The translations under genes and the position numbers were made by a program. Source: Pelomonas sp041914785 (lineage in GTDB: Bacteria; Pseudomonadota; Gammaproteobacteria; Burkholderiales; Burkholderiaceae_C). From it: 64,000 nucleotides of DNA. Location of the stretch: contig JAYSCT010000002.1 in NCBI GenBank assembly GCA_041914785.1, forward strand, positions 21,307 through 85,306, written 5' to 3'. Below the pieces are notes generated by a model. It was not told where the DNA came from, made no database searches, and saw only the letters and a program-made list of their open reading frames with translations. Below are positions 26,194-34,899 of this stretch, in pieces; within the stretch, counting starts at the first letter, position 1, and every line of letters starts with the position of its first letter.

Positions 26194-27641
26194 TGCGCGC
26201 CGCCACCCGCTACTCGCAGGTGCTGCTGGCCGTCTGGCGGCAGCGCGACCGCAGCGCGCCGTGGGGGCGCCGCGCCTTCGCCGCGCTGCTGGCGACGGGC
26301 GCCGCCGCCGCGCTGGTGGGGCTGCCCGCCCCGGTCGGCTGGCGGGTGGTGGCCGGACTGCTGCTGCTGATGGGCCTGGGCGTCTGGCTGGCCCTGTGCG
26401 GCAGCCTGCAGGAGCAGAACCACCCGACCGCCGCCCGCACCGTGCCGGGCCACCTGCGCACGATCAGGCGCGCCGCGCTGCTGGGCTGGGCGCTGTGCAC
26501 CAGCCTCACGACGCTGCTGCTGTGGGCCATCATCGCGACCGCCGAAGCCTGGCCCCTGCTGCTGCTGAGCTGCGGCTTCATCGCCGTGTTCCTGCTGTGG
26601 TCGTCGCGCATGGTGTGGCTGTGGCTGCTGCTCACGCTGCTGTCGCCGCTGCTGGGCGCGCTGGGTGGCTCGCTGGCACCTGTCAGACGCGCACTGACCT
26701 CACTCTGGAGCGAACACACTGCCGGCCTGTTGCTGGCCTGCCTGTTGGCCCAGGCCGCGCTTGTCATGCTGGCCTTCGGCGCCGGCGGTGCACGCCACAC
26801 CGCCCGCCACGCCCGCCAGATGCTGATGCGCAACGCCATGCGCATGCAGCTGGATGGCCGGCAGGCCAACGCGGCGGCCTGGGGGCGGCCCATCCAGTGG
26901 CTGACGCGCCCGTTCGGTCGGGCGCTCGACGCCTGGCAGCGCCGGCTGCTGGCCCGCGCCGACAACGGCGACCCGCGCAACGTGATGGCCCGCGCGGCCA
27001 TCGTGCTGCACGGCGGGCAGCATTGGATGTATCAGCTGATGGGCATCGCCGTGCTGGCCGCCATCGTGCTCGTCGCGTTCGCGGCGGTGTCCAGCGTCGC
27101 GCAGGTGCCGCTGAAGACCTTCCTGCCCGGCGCCTTCGGCATGGGCATCGCCATCGCCAGCATGGGCTTCAACCCCGGCTTCGCGCTGCCCATGGCGCTG
27201 TGGCAGAGCCGGCGCGAGCAGGCGCTGCTGTGCCTGCTGCCCGGCATGCCGCGCGGCGCCGCGCTGAGCGAGGCGGTGGCAGCGGGCCACCTGCGCAACG
27301 CCGCGACGGCCTGGCTGGCCACCAGCCTCGTGCTGCTGGCCCTGGGCCTGGCGGCCGGCAACGATTGGCTGCTGTGCCTGCCGCTGGCGGCGCTGCCGGT
27401 GATGGCGGTGAACCTCACGCGCGGCCCTGCCCGCATGCGACCGCCACAGGTGCTGACGGCGATGTGGCCCTCGCTGGCGTTCTTCGCCCTGGCGGGGCTG
27501 GTGTATGGGCTGGCGCAGCTGGGCGTGCCGCTGGCGCTGCTGGGCGTCACGGTGCCGGCGCTGTCGGCGGCGCTGCTGGCCTGGCGCTGGCGCGGGCTGG
27601 GCCGGGGGCCCGTCGCGCTGCCTGCGGGCCGCCTGGGCTGA
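26193..27641 (+). CDS. ABC transporter membrane protein (putative)
   Basis: 482 residues with about ten to twelve hydrophobic helices (for example VVAGLLLLMGLGVWLAL, LLLLSCGFIAVFLLW and LGLAAGNDWLLCLPLAALPVM). I do not recognise a defined family. Position directly after the ATPase gene with a TGATG overlap makes it the permease partner. A cytosolic loop rich in Arg/His (ARHTARHARQMLMRN, about residues 205-260) divides the protein into two halves. Last gene of the GntR operon. Confidence 0.78.
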   Translation: MRAATRYSQVLLAVWRQRDRSAPWGRRAFAALLATGAAAALVGLPAPVGWRVVAGLLLLMGLGVWLALCGSLQEQNHPTAARTVPGHLRTIRRAALLGWALCTSLTTLLLWAIIATAEAWPLLLLSCGFIAVFLLWSSRMVWLWLLLTLLSPLLGALGGSLAPVRRALTSLWSEHTAGLLLACLLAQAALVMLAFGAGGARHTARHARQMLMRNAMRMQLDGRQANAAAWGRPIQWLTRPFGRALDAWQRRLLARADNGDPRNVMARAAIVLHGGQHWMYQLMGIAVLAAIVLVAFAAVSSVAQVPLKTFLPGAFGMGIAIASMGFNPGFALPMALWQSRREQALLCLLPGMPRGAALSEAVAAGHLRNAATAWLATSLVLLALGLAAGNDWLLCLPLAALPVMAVNLTRGPARMRPPQVLTAMWPSLAFFALAGLVYGLAQLGVPLALLGVTVPALSAALLAWRWRGLGRGPVALPAGRLG

Positions 27642-27668
27642 TCGGCGCGCTGGCTCAGGCCGGCGGGC

Positions 27669-28145
27669 TCAGATCGGCAACTCGGTGAAGTAGCGCCCGC
27701 CGTGGAAGATCAGCGGCTGCGCGCCGGGCCGCGACGTGCAGCGCTCCACCTCGCCGACGAAGATGACGTGGTCGCCCTCCTCGTAGCGGCTGCGGTTGGC
27801 GCACTCGAACACGGCCACGGCGCCGTCCAGCACCGGCGCGCCGCCGGCGCCCTCGCGCCAGGCCACGCCGGCGAAACGGTCGATGTCGCGCGTCGCGAAG
27901 CGCTGCGCCAGTTCCTTCTGGTCGGCCGCGAGGATGTTGATCGCATAGTGCGAGCCGTGCGTGAACGTCGGCAGCGAGCCGGCGCGGCGCGCCAGGCTCC
28001 ACAGCACCAGCGGCGGGTCCAGCGACACGGAGTTGAACGAATTGGCCGTCAGGCCCACAAGGCCGCCGTCCGCCGAGCGCACGGTGATGACGGTCACGCC
28101 GGTGGCGAACATGCCGAGGGCGGCGCGGAATTGCTGGGAGTCCAT
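27669..28145 (-). CDS. Flavin reductase family protein
   Basis: 158 residues. The FMN-binding flavin-reductase-like fold is shown by FRAALGMFATGVTVITV at the N-terminus, GLTANSFNSVSLDPPLVLWSL near residue 30, and FVGEVERC and GGRYFTEL toward the end. Such proteins supply reduced FMN or FAD to two-component monooxygenases. No monooxygenase partner is next to it, so the partner is unknown. It converges with the ABC operon and is divergent from the M48 protease. Confidence 0.9.
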   Translation of the reverse strand: MDSQQFRAALGMFATGVTVITVRSADGGLVGLTANSFNSVSLDPPLVLWSLARRAGSLPTFTHGSHYAINILAADQKELAQRFATRDIDRFAGVAWREGAGGAPVLDGAVAVFECANRSRYEEGDHVIFVGEVERCTSRPGAQPLIFHGGRYFTELPI

Positions 28146-28285
28146 ATCAATGGCGCCCGGCCGCCCGAAGGCAGGGATGCGCCCCCTGGGAGGGCAGCGG
28201 GCGGCGCGGGCGTCGGGGCAATGTCATGCGCGCGATTGTCGCCAGTCCTACGACAGGCGACATGCCGCCATCGCACAATGCCCCC

Positions 28286-29251
28286 ATGCAAGCCGACGAC
28301 TTCCAGGTCCACGACGACCTGCAACTCAGCCACCTGCCGCAGCGGATGTTCGGCGCCTGTGCCGACTGCGCCGCCGGCCGCTGCACGCCGCCCCGGCGCG
28401 GGCGCCGCCTCTTCACGGGCCTGCTGGCCGCCACCGGCGTGCCCGCCGCGCTGCCCGCCTGGGCCCGCGAGGGCGTGGACGTGGGGCCCAAGAGCAAGTT
28501 CACCGGCTTCGTGTCGGCCGACCAGCTGGAGCAGGCCGGCGGCCAGCAGTACGCGCAGATGATGGCCCAGGCCAACCAGCAGCGCGCGCTGGCCTCGATG
28601 CAGCATCCGCAGCTGCAGCGGCTGCGCTACATCGCCCAGCGCATCATCCCGTACAGCTACGAATGGAACGACCGCGCGCGGCGCTGGAAGTGGGAGGTCA
28701 ACCTGCTGGGCGATGCGCAGCTGAACGCCTTCTGCATGCCGGGCGGCAAGATCGCGTTCTATTACGGCATCCTCGACAAGCTCAAGCTGGAGGACGACGA
28801 GGTCGCCGCCATCATGGGCCACGAGGTGGCGCATGCGCTGCGCGAGCACGCGCGCGAGCGGGTCGGCAAGTCGGCCGTCACCAACGGCGTCATCGAACTG
28901 GGCTCGGCGCTGCTGGGCCTGGGCAACCTGGGCCGCGGCCTGGCCGGCATGGGCGGCCAGCTGCTGAGCCTGCGCTTCAGCCGCGACGACGAGACCGAGG
29001 CCGACCTGGTGGGCATCGAGCTGTCGGCCCGCGCCGGCTACGACCCGTCCGCCGCCGTGCGGCTGTGGGAAAAGATGATGGCCGCCAACAAGGGCGCGCC
29101 GCCGCAATGGCTGTCCACCCACCCGGCCAGCGGCACGCGCATCCGCGACATCCAGGCCAACCTGCCCAAGGTGGAGGGGCTGTACGCGCGTGCGCCCAAG
29201 CCGGATCAGCGCTTTCCGGTGGCGCCGCCGCTGGCGGCCCGGCAGTCCTGA
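28286..29251 (+). CDS. M48 family metalloprotease with Cys-rich leader and Tat-like signal
   Basis: Zinc endopeptidase of 321 residues, related to LoiP/BepA-type envelope proteases. The active site is HEVAH in MGHEVAHALREH, and the third zinc ligand is in DETEADLVGIELSARAGYD. The conserved NAFCMPGGKIAFYYGIL is present. Before the catalytic domain, residues 24-34 hold a cysteine cluster (CADCAAGRC), and then RRGRRLFTGLLAATG, which resembles a twin-arginine signal, ending at AWARE. The start is taken as the ATG at 28286. The cysteine cluster in front of a Tat-like signal is unusual. Confidence 0.9.
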   Translation: MQADDFQVHDDLQLSHLPQRMFGACADCAAGRCTPPRRGRRLFTGLLAATGVPAALPAWAREGVDVGPKSKFTGFVSADQLEQAGGQQYAQMMAQANQQRALASMQHPQLQRLRYIAQRIIPYSYEWNDRARRWKWEVNLLGDAQLNAFCMPGGKIAFYYGILDKLKLEDDEVAAIMGHEVAHALREHARERVGKSAVTNGVIELGSALLGLGNLGRGLAGMGGQLLSLRFSRDDETEADLVGIELSARAGYDPSAAVRLWEKMMAANKGAPPQWLSTHPASGTRIRDIQANLPKVEGLYARAPKPDQRFPVAPPLAARQS

Positions 29252-29260
29252 GTCAGCCGG

Positions 29261-29893
29261 TCACCAGCGCGCGGGCAGGTTCTTGAGGCGCTGGTACTCG
29301 CCGGCCGCGACGCGGCGCAGGTAGCCGCCCAGCTCCAGGTCCTTGACCAGCTTGGACACCATCTCGCGCGAGCAGCCCAGGCGCTGCGCCATGCCCTGGT
29401 GCGTCAGCGCGAGGTGGCGGCCGTCCTGCGTCAGCTCGTCGACGAGGTTCTTCAGCCGGCCGTAGACGTCGTTCAGCGCCAGCTGCTTGGTCGACAGCGT
29501 GGCCGCGCGCGCGCGGCGGATCACCTTGGTCAGCAGCTCGAACGCGAACTCCGGGTGCTCGCTGATGTGCGTCAGCAGGCTGGCGCGCGTGACCATGACG
29601 AGCCGGCTGGCCTCCTCGGTGATGACGCTGGCCGAGCGCGGCCCGCCGTCCAGGCTCATCTCGCCGACGTACTCGCCGGGGCCGTAGACGCCGTAGGTGA
29701 TCTCGCGGCCGCGCGCGTCGCTGCTGTAGGCCCGCAGCGAGCCGGACAGCACCACGTAGAGGTTGTCGCCGACCGAGCCCTCCTCGATCAGCACCACGCC
29801 CTTGCGGTGGCTGCGCGAAATGCCGCGCGCCGCGAGCAGGCGCAGCGAGGTGGGCAGGGCAAGGAGTTCAGCGTCGGTGGAATCGTCAGGCAT
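29261..29893 (-). CDS. Crp/Fnr family transcriptional regulator
   Basis: 210 residues. The N-terminal cyclic-nucleotide-binding fold contains EEGSVGDNLYVVLSGSLRAY and GPGEYVGEMSLDGGPRSASV near residue 80. The last of these resembles the cAMP-binding signature (GE-x-x-L..RSA), so cAMP, or possibly c-di-GMP as in Clp-type regulators, is a candidate ligand. The C-terminal winged helix has LTHQGMAQRLGCSREMVSKLV. No Fnr-type cysteine set is present, so oxygen sensing is unlikely. A LuxR-type gene lies upstream on the same strand. Confidence 0.88.
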   Translation of the reverse strand: MPDDSTDAELLALPTSLRLLAARGISRSHRKGVVLIEEGSVGDNLYVVLSGSLRAYSSDARGREITYGVYGPGEYVGEMSLDGGPRSASVITEEASRLVMVTRASLLTHISEHPEFAFELLTKVIRRARAATLSTKQLALNDVYGRLKNLVDELTQDGRHLALTHQGMAQRLGCSREMVSKLVKDLELGGYLRRVAAGEYQRLKNLPARW

Positions 29894-29981
29894 CCGGAAG
29901 GCGCCGCGGGCATCGGGCCGCCCGGCGCGCCGGGGATGTTAGTTCACCGCGTGAAATGAGCCACCGCGGGCGGCCGGGGCG

Positions 29982-30656
29982 TCAGTTGACCAGCTTGGCC
30001 GGCCGCAGCGACGACACCAGCGGCGGCAGCAGCGCCAGCTGGCGCATCAGTTCGCCGATGCTGTCGGCGCCGCTCTTGGCGCGGATGCTCTGGATCTGGC
30101 TGCGCACCGTCGAGATCGCGACACCCTGGCGCTGCGCCACCTCGGTGGGCTTGACGCCGTTGGACAGCGCTTTCAGCACCTCGGTCTCGGCCGGCGTGAG
30201 CTGGTAGCGCAGCGCGAACCACTGCGCGGCCAGGTCGCCGCACAGCTGGCGGCGCTCCAGGATCAGCAGCACGGCCGCCTGGCTGACATCGCGGTTCAGC
30301 GGCACGACGACGACATTGGCCCGGCCGCATTCGGCGCGGTCGTCGCCCAGGCGCAGCAGGCAGCGGCGGCCGCTGGCCTCGGCGCCTTCCAGCGCCTCGG
30401 CGAACGGCACCGCATCGGTCAGCAGCCGAGCACGCAGGTGCGGGCCCACGATCTCCAGCGGGTGGTTGTCTCCCAGCGTGGCCCGCGCCGCGAGGTTGGC
30501 GTGCAGCATGCGACCGGCACCGTTGAGCAGCACGACGCCGTGGTCGAGCTCTTCCAGCACCAACCCCATCCACTGGCTGGACAGCGACGCCGCCTGGCGA
30601 CGCTCCTGAGGGCGACCGGGCGCCTGGCCCGGCTGAACAAACTCATTCATCCACAT
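29982..30656 (-). CDS. PAS-like LuxR-type transcriptional regulator
   Basis: 224 residues. The first half (about 25-140) looks like a PAS sensor (LEELDHGVVLLNGAGRMLHAN). The last 65 residues are a LuxR HTH domain (LTPAETEVLKALSNGVKPTEVA, then GVAISTVRSQIQSI). No receiver or autoinducer domain is visible. The start at 30656 has AGGAG eight bases upstream. It heads a probable two-gene run with the Crp-like regulator (88-bp gap) and faces away from an AT-richer regulatory region at 30657-30937. Confidence 0.85.
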   Translation of the reverse strand: MWMNEFVQPGQAPGRPQERRQAASLSSQWMGLVLEELDHGVVLLNGAGRMLHANLAARATLGDNHPLEIVGPHLRARLLTDAVPFAEALEGAEASGRRCLLRLGDDRAECGRANVVVVPLNRDVSQAAVLLILERRQLCGDLAAQWFALRYQLTPAETEVLKALSNGVKPTEVAQRQGVAISTVRSQIQSIRAKSGADSIGELMRQLALLPPLVSSLRPAKLVN

Positions 30657-30937
30657 GGCAGCACTCCTCGGCCCACCCGCTGCGAGCCATCCTCAAAGCG
30701 TAGGAGAGCACGTTTGGACCCGGGCGTAAATGTTGCTGGATGTGTTTGTGAACGAATACCCGGCGTGCGTCATTTCGGCGAAACGCATTTCAAACCTAGG
30801 GGTTGCCGCTGCCCGGCCGCCGTTTGTGAACAACGCACGACGGCATGAGCTCATGACGGAAGATTCGTTGGCGTTTCTGTCATCGCGCTTCAGACTGGCG
30901 GCGTTGTCACCTCGATCCGCCACTGCCTGTACCGCCG
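30657..30937. promoter_or_regulatory. Divergent regulatory region between LuxR-type and amidotransferase genes
   Basis: 281 bp without a convincing gene and visibly richer in A+T than its surroundings. It contains GTTTGTGAAC twice in direct orientation (30744-30753 and 30822-30831, 78 bp apart) and a perfect palindrome TTTCGGCGAAA (30773-30783). These are candidate binding sites for the neighbouring Crp- or LuxR-type regulators, but neither matches a consensus I can name with confidence. Confidence 0.45.
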
Positions 30938-31738
30938 ATGTGTGAGCTTTTCGCCCTCAACAGCCGCCTGGCCGCCGCCGCGAATTTCTCGCTGAGCGGC
31001 TTTGCCGCCCGCGGTGGCCGCACAGCGGACCATGTCGACGGCTGGGGCGTGGCCTTCCACGGCGGCGAGCGCTGCGAGGTGGTCGTCGAGGACCGCCCCG
31101 CCGCCGAGTCGGACCTGGCCTCCCACTATGGCCGCCACCCGGTGCAGGCGCGCAACATCATTGCCCACATCCGCAAGGCCACGCAGGGGGTGCGCGCGGT
31201 GGAGAACTGCCACCCGTTCCGCCGCGACTGGGCGGGGCGCACCTGGGTCTTCGCCCACAATGGCGACCTGAAGGACTTCCACCCCGACCTGGACGGCAGC
31301 TTCACGCCCGCCGGCCAGACCGACAGCGAGCGCGCCTTCTGCTGGCTGATGCAGCGGCTGCAGCAGCGTTTCGGCGATGCGCTGCCCGCCTGGCCGGAAC
31401 TGGCCGCCACGCTGACGCCCTGGCTGCACGAGATCGCCGAGCACGGCCGCTTCAACCTGCTGCTGACCGACGGCCGCGCGATGCTGGCGCACGCGTCCAC
31501 CAAGCTGCACTGGCTGCGCCGCCAGGCGCCGTTCGGGCATGTGCGGCTGCGCGACGGCGACCTGAGCGTGGACCTGTCCCTGCTGAACGGCCCGCGCGAC
31601 CGCATGACGCTGGTGGCCACCGAGCCGCTGACGCACGACGAGGCCTGGCAGGCGTTCCAGCCGGGCGAGGTGCGCGTGTTCGAGCAGGGCGATTGCATCT
31701 ACCTGAGCGAGGGCATCGCCGCGCAAGTGGCCGCCTGA
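30938..31738 (+). CDS. Class II glutamine amidotransferase (YafJ-like)
   Basis: 266 residues. The catalytic cysteine is residue 2 (MCELFALNS), as required for class II (Ntn) amidotransferases after removal of Met1. The family segments DHVDGWGVAFH, RNIIAHIRKATQG, ENCHPFRR and FAHNGDL follow in order. It is a stand-alone glutaminase domain with no synthetase part, as in YafJ/EgtC-like proteins; the physiological reaction is unknown. It precedes a cyanophycinase, so both may act in nitrogen metabolism. Confidence 0.9.
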   Translation: MCELFALNSRLAAAANFSLSGFAARGGRTADHVDGWGVAFHGGERCEVVVEDRPAAESDLASHYGRHPVQARNIIAHIRKATQGVRAVENCHPFRRDWAGRTWVFAHNGDLKDFHPDLDGSFTPAGQTDSERAFCWLMQRLQQRFGDALPAWPELAATLTPWLHEIAEHGRFNLLLTDGRAMLAHASTKLHWLRRQAPFGHVRLRDGDLSVDLSLLNGPRDRMTLVATEPLTHDEAWQAFQPGEVRVFEQGDCIYLSEGIAAQVAA

Positions 31739-31760
31739 ACTGCCGCTTAAGCTGCGGGGC

Positions 31761-32993
31761 ATGCCTGCCCTCCTGTTCCGACTGACCGCCGCGGCGGTCC
31801 TCCTCCTTCATCTCGCCGCCCACGCGGGCACCGCCATCGTCATCGGCGGTGCCACCAAGAGCGACAACGACGCCGTCTGGCAACGCATCGTCGACGAGGC
31901 CGGCGGCCCGGGCGCGCGCATCGCCGTGTTCGCGACCGCCGCCGCCAACCCCGAGCGCAGCGCCGGGCTCATCGTCGCGTCGCTGAACCGGCGCGGCGCC
32001 AACGCCGAGGCCATCCCCGTCGCGCCGCGGCAGAAGGACGTGGACTGGCAGGCCAACCTGAACGACCCGGGGCTGATCGCCAAGGTCGCCGCGTCCAAGG
32101 CGGTGTTCTTCTCGGGCGGCGCGCAGGAGTACATCGTCGACACGCTGCAGCCCGGCGGCGAACCGACGGCGATGCTGAAGGCCATCCGCCAGGTGTTCGA
32201 CGACGGCGGCGTCGTGGCCGGCACCAGCGCGGGCGCGGCCATCATGAGCCGCATCATGTTCCGCGACGCGCCGGACAACCTGCAGATCCTCAAGGGCCAG
32301 TGGCGCGACAAGCGAGAGTACGACCAGGGCCTGGGCTTCGTCATGCCGGGCCTGTTCGTGGACCAGCACTTCCTCAAGCGCGGCCGCATCGGCCGCATGC
32401 TGCCGGCGATGCAGGCGCTGGGCTACAAGCTGGGCCTGGGCGTGGAGGAGAACACGGCGGCCGTCGTCAAGGGCCACGAGGTGGAGATCGTCGGCGCGCG
32501 CGGCGCGATGCTGGTGGACCTGTCCGAAGCCTCGTCAGACGCGAAGCTGCCGGCCTTCAACGTGCGCGGCGCCGTCATCAGCTACCTGGACCGCGGCGAC
32601 CGGCACGACCTCAAGACCGGCCTCACCACGCCCGCGGCCCACAAGCTGCGCGACCAGAAGCTCGACCCCGCCGCGGCGGACTACCGCCCCTACCTGCAGT
32701 TCGACCACTACTTCCTCGACATCCTGGCCGACAACATGATCGTGACGGCCATGTCGCAGCTGCTGGACAGCCGACAGCCCGAGGTGCGCGGCCTGGCCTA
32801 CCGTGTGCGGCCGCGGCCGGGCGACCTGGCGCCGGAACTGGGCTTCGAGTTCCGGCTCTACAAGGGGCCGGGCACGGTCGGCTGGTTCAGCAACGCGCTG
32901 GGCGGCGACGACTACACGGTGCTGAAGGTGCGGCTGGACGTGACGCCCGTGCGCATGGCCGCGCCGCTGTTCACGCCGGTGCTGCCGAACTGA
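31761..32993 (+). CDS. Secreted cyanophycinase (peptidase S51)
   Basis: 410 residues with a signal peptide (MPALLFRLTAAAVLLLHLAAHA). It probably hydrolyses cyanophycin to beta-Asp-Arg dipeptides. The S51 nucleophile serine is in VVAGTSAGAAIM near residue 155; IVIGGA, FFSGGAQEY and LFVDQHFLKRGR are the other family motifs. Cyanophycinases inside producers are cytosolic and about 270 residues, while exported longer forms with an extra C-terminal region (here about residues 290-410) are used to feed on external polymer. No cyanophycin synthetase is in the window. The 3' end overlaps the convergent acyltransferase gene by 23 bp. Confidence 0.88.
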   Translation: MPALLFRLTAAAVLLLHLAAHAGTAIVIGGATKSDNDAVWQRIVDEAGGPGARIAVFATAAANPERSAGLIVASLNRRGANAEAIPVAPRQKDVDWQANLNDPGLIAKVAASKAVFFSGGAQEYIVDTLQPGGEPTAMLKAIRQVFDDGGVVAGTSAGAAIMSRIMFRDAPDNLQILKGQWRDKREYDQGLGFVMPGLFVDQHFLKRGRIGRMLPAMQALGYKLGLGVEENTAAVVKGHEVEIVGARGAMLVDLSEASSDAKLPAFNVRGAVISYLDRGDRHDLKTGLTTPAAHKLRDQKLDPAAADYRPYLQFDHYFLDILADNMIVTAMSQLLDSRQPEVRGLAYRVRPRPGDLAPELGFEFRLYKGPGTVGWFSNALGGDDYTVLKVRLDVTPVRMAAPLFTPVLPN

Positions 32994-34146
32994 CGGCCGG
33001 GCCGGCCGGCCGCGGCCGGCGCTGGATGCCCAGCAGCAGCGCCAGCCCCGGCACGCGCCGTGCGCCCAGGTAGGCCAGCGCGCAGACCGCGAAGGTCAGC
33101 ACGATCAGCAGCACGGCTTCCAGGCCCCAGGGCAGCGCCAGCGGCTTCAGCGCCTGCGTCAGCAGCACGATGACGCTCTGGTGCAGGATGTAGAGGCAGA
33201 ACACCGCCGCGGCCGCCTGGCGCAGCCCCGGTGTCTCGCGCGGGAAGGCGCGCTGTGCCCAGCCACAGCAGGCGACGATGGACCACCACGTCAGCGCGCC
33301 GCGCAGCGTGCGGGCGGCCACCAGCACGGCGTCGGGCGGCGACGCGTCCGCGTAGCGGGCATTGAACACCAGCAACGCGGCCCAGGTCGCCAGCGACACG
33401 CCCAGCGCCACCCAGCGCAGCCGCAGCGCGGCCGGCCACAGGCCCTGCGCCAGCGGCGTGCGGCTGGCCCAGCCGATGGCGAACACGTAGCCGTACTGCA
33501 GGTGGTTGTAGAGGTCGTGCACCAGGTCGTGCGTCGATGGCCAGTGCGGCATGACGAAGATTCGCAGCAGCGCCAGCGGCACCGCGGGCGCCAGCAGCCA
33601 GGCCCAGGCAGGCAGCTCGACGGCGCGCGGCTTCAGCCGCAGCGATGCAAGCGCCGCCCCCGCCACCGCGTAGACCCACAGGTAGGGCAGGAACCACAGG
33701 TGGTTCCAGGTCGGCACGACCATGCAGTCGTCGCCGCGGCAGTAGCGGCCGCTGCGCAGGTAGGCGGCCCAGAAGTCCAGATAGCCGCCGTCGCCGGGCA
33801 GCTGCGCGGGCACCTTGGTCAGCACCTCGAAGTAGGCCTGCGGCGTGACGATGACGGCCATGCCGAACAGCAGCGGCAGCAGCAGGCGCCGCGAGCGGTC
33901 CTTCAGCGTGCCAAGCGCGCCGCGCTTCGCGAACAGGCCGTGGCAGGCCGCGCCGGCGATGAGGAACAGCAGCGACAGCCGCCACGGCGAACTGAGCTGC
34001 ATGAAGGGCTCCAGCGCGGCGCTGGCGGCGGGGCTTTTCACGTGCCAGTCCCAGGTCACGTAGTACATGCCGACGTGGTACGGGATCAGCAGCGCGAAGG
34101 CAGCGACGCGCAGGCCGTCGAGAAAAGGCAGGCGTGGTGTGTTCAT
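32971..34146 (-). CDS. Acyltransferase 3 family membrane protein (OpgC-like)
   Basis: 391 residues and about ten membrane helices. It opens LPFLDGLRVAAFALLIPYHVGMYY, the usual start of acyltransferase-3 proteins with the catalytic histidine in the first helix, and has NHLWFLPYLWVYA later. The family O-acylates sugars such as periplasmic glucans, LPS or exopolysaccharide. It lies 60 bp downstream of a LytTR regulator and its kinase on the same strand, so the pair may control it. It overlaps the cyanophycinase 3' end tail to tail. Confidence 0.87.
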   Translation of the reverse strand: MNTPRLPFLDGLRVAAFALLIPYHVGMYYVTWDWHVKSPAASAALEPFMQLSSPWRLSLLFLIAGAACHGLFAKRGALGTLKDRSRRLLLPLLFGMAVIVTPQAYFEVLTKVPAQLPGDGGYLDFWAAYLRSGRYCRGDDCMVVPTWNHLWFLPYLWVYAVAGAALASLRLKPRAVELPAWAWLLAPAVPLALLRIFVMPHWPSTHDLVHDLYNHLQYGYVFAIGWASRTPLAQGLWPAALRLRWVALGVSLATWAALLVFNARYADASPPDAVLVAARTLRGALTWWSIVACCGWAQRAFPRETPGLRQAAAAVFCLYILHQSVIVLLTQALKPLALPWGLEAVLLIVLTFAVCALAYLGARRVPGLALLLGIQRRPRPAGPAVSSAAPA

Positions 34147-34206
34147 GGCCCGCAGCTTCGCCGGCCCGGCCGCGCCGCGCGACGGCGGCGGGGCGAGTTG
34201 CGGGCG

Positions 34207-34899
34207 CTATGGGGCGAACGCGTCCAGCACGTCGCGGTAGCCGCGCGACACGCGCAGCACCTCGCCGCAGGCGAGCGTCAGCAGCGCCTCGCCGCTGCCC
34301 AGCCGTTCGATGCGCTGCACATGCGCCGGGTTGACGGCATGGCTGCGGTGCACGCGCAGGAAGCGCGCGGCCCAGCCTGGCCGGGCCAGCGCGTCGGCCA
34401 GCGTGGCGCGCTCCAGCAGGCAGCGCGGCGGCAGATGCAGCTCGATGTAGTTGTCGGCCGCAGAGATCCACGGCACGTCGGCCAGCGTCACGCGCTCGCC
34501 GCCCACCCACCATTCGCCCACCGGCGCGCTCGGCTGCGCCAGGCGCTCGCGCACGCGGGCCAGCGCGGCGGCCAGGCGTTCGGGCGTGTAGGGCTTGAGC
34601 AGGTAGTCCAGCGCCGCCAGCTCGAAAGCCTGCAGCGCGTGCTCGGCGTGCGCGGTCGAGAAGATGACGCTGCGCACGCCCCGCTCGCGCAGCGCGGCGG
34701 CCAGCTGCACGCCGTTGCCGCCGGGCATCTCGATGTCCAGCAGCGCGAGGTCGGGCGGCGCGGCGAGCGTCTGCACCAGGGCCAGCGCGGCCGGGGCGTC
34801 GGGGGCCTCCAGCAGTTCGGCCACGTCGGGCTCGGCGGCCAGCAGCCGGCGCAGCCGGGCGCGCGCGGCGGGCTCGTCGTCGACGATCAGGATGCGCAC
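34207..34899 (-). CDS. LytTR family response regulator
   Basis: 230 residues. The receiver domain (1-120) has the acidic pair IVDDEP, phosphoacceptor aspartate in LALLDIEMPGGNG, and lysine in DYLLKPYTPE. The C-terminal LytTR DNA-binding domain (about 130-230) has ISAADNYIELHLPP and FLRVHRSHAVNPAHV. The 5' end overlaps the kinase gene by 13 bp. Members of this AlgR/LytR group often regulate envelope or exopolysaccharide genes, which fits the acyltransferase downstream. Confidence 0.93.
   Translation of the reverse strand: MRILIVDDEPAARARLRRLLAAEPDVAELLEAPDAPAALALVQTLAAPPDLALLDIEMPGGNGVQLAAALRERGVRSVIFSTAHAEHALQAFELAALDYLLKPYTPERLAAALARVRERLAQPSAPVGEWWVGGERVTLADVPWISAADNYIELHLPPRCLLERATLADALARPGWAARFLRVHRSHAVNPAHVQRIERLGSGEALLTLACGEVLRVSRGYRDVLDAFAP

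Noticed and set aside
30740..30790. Crp binding site TGTGA-N6-TCACA
   Set aside because: TGTGA occurs, but there is no TCACA half-site at the right spacing.
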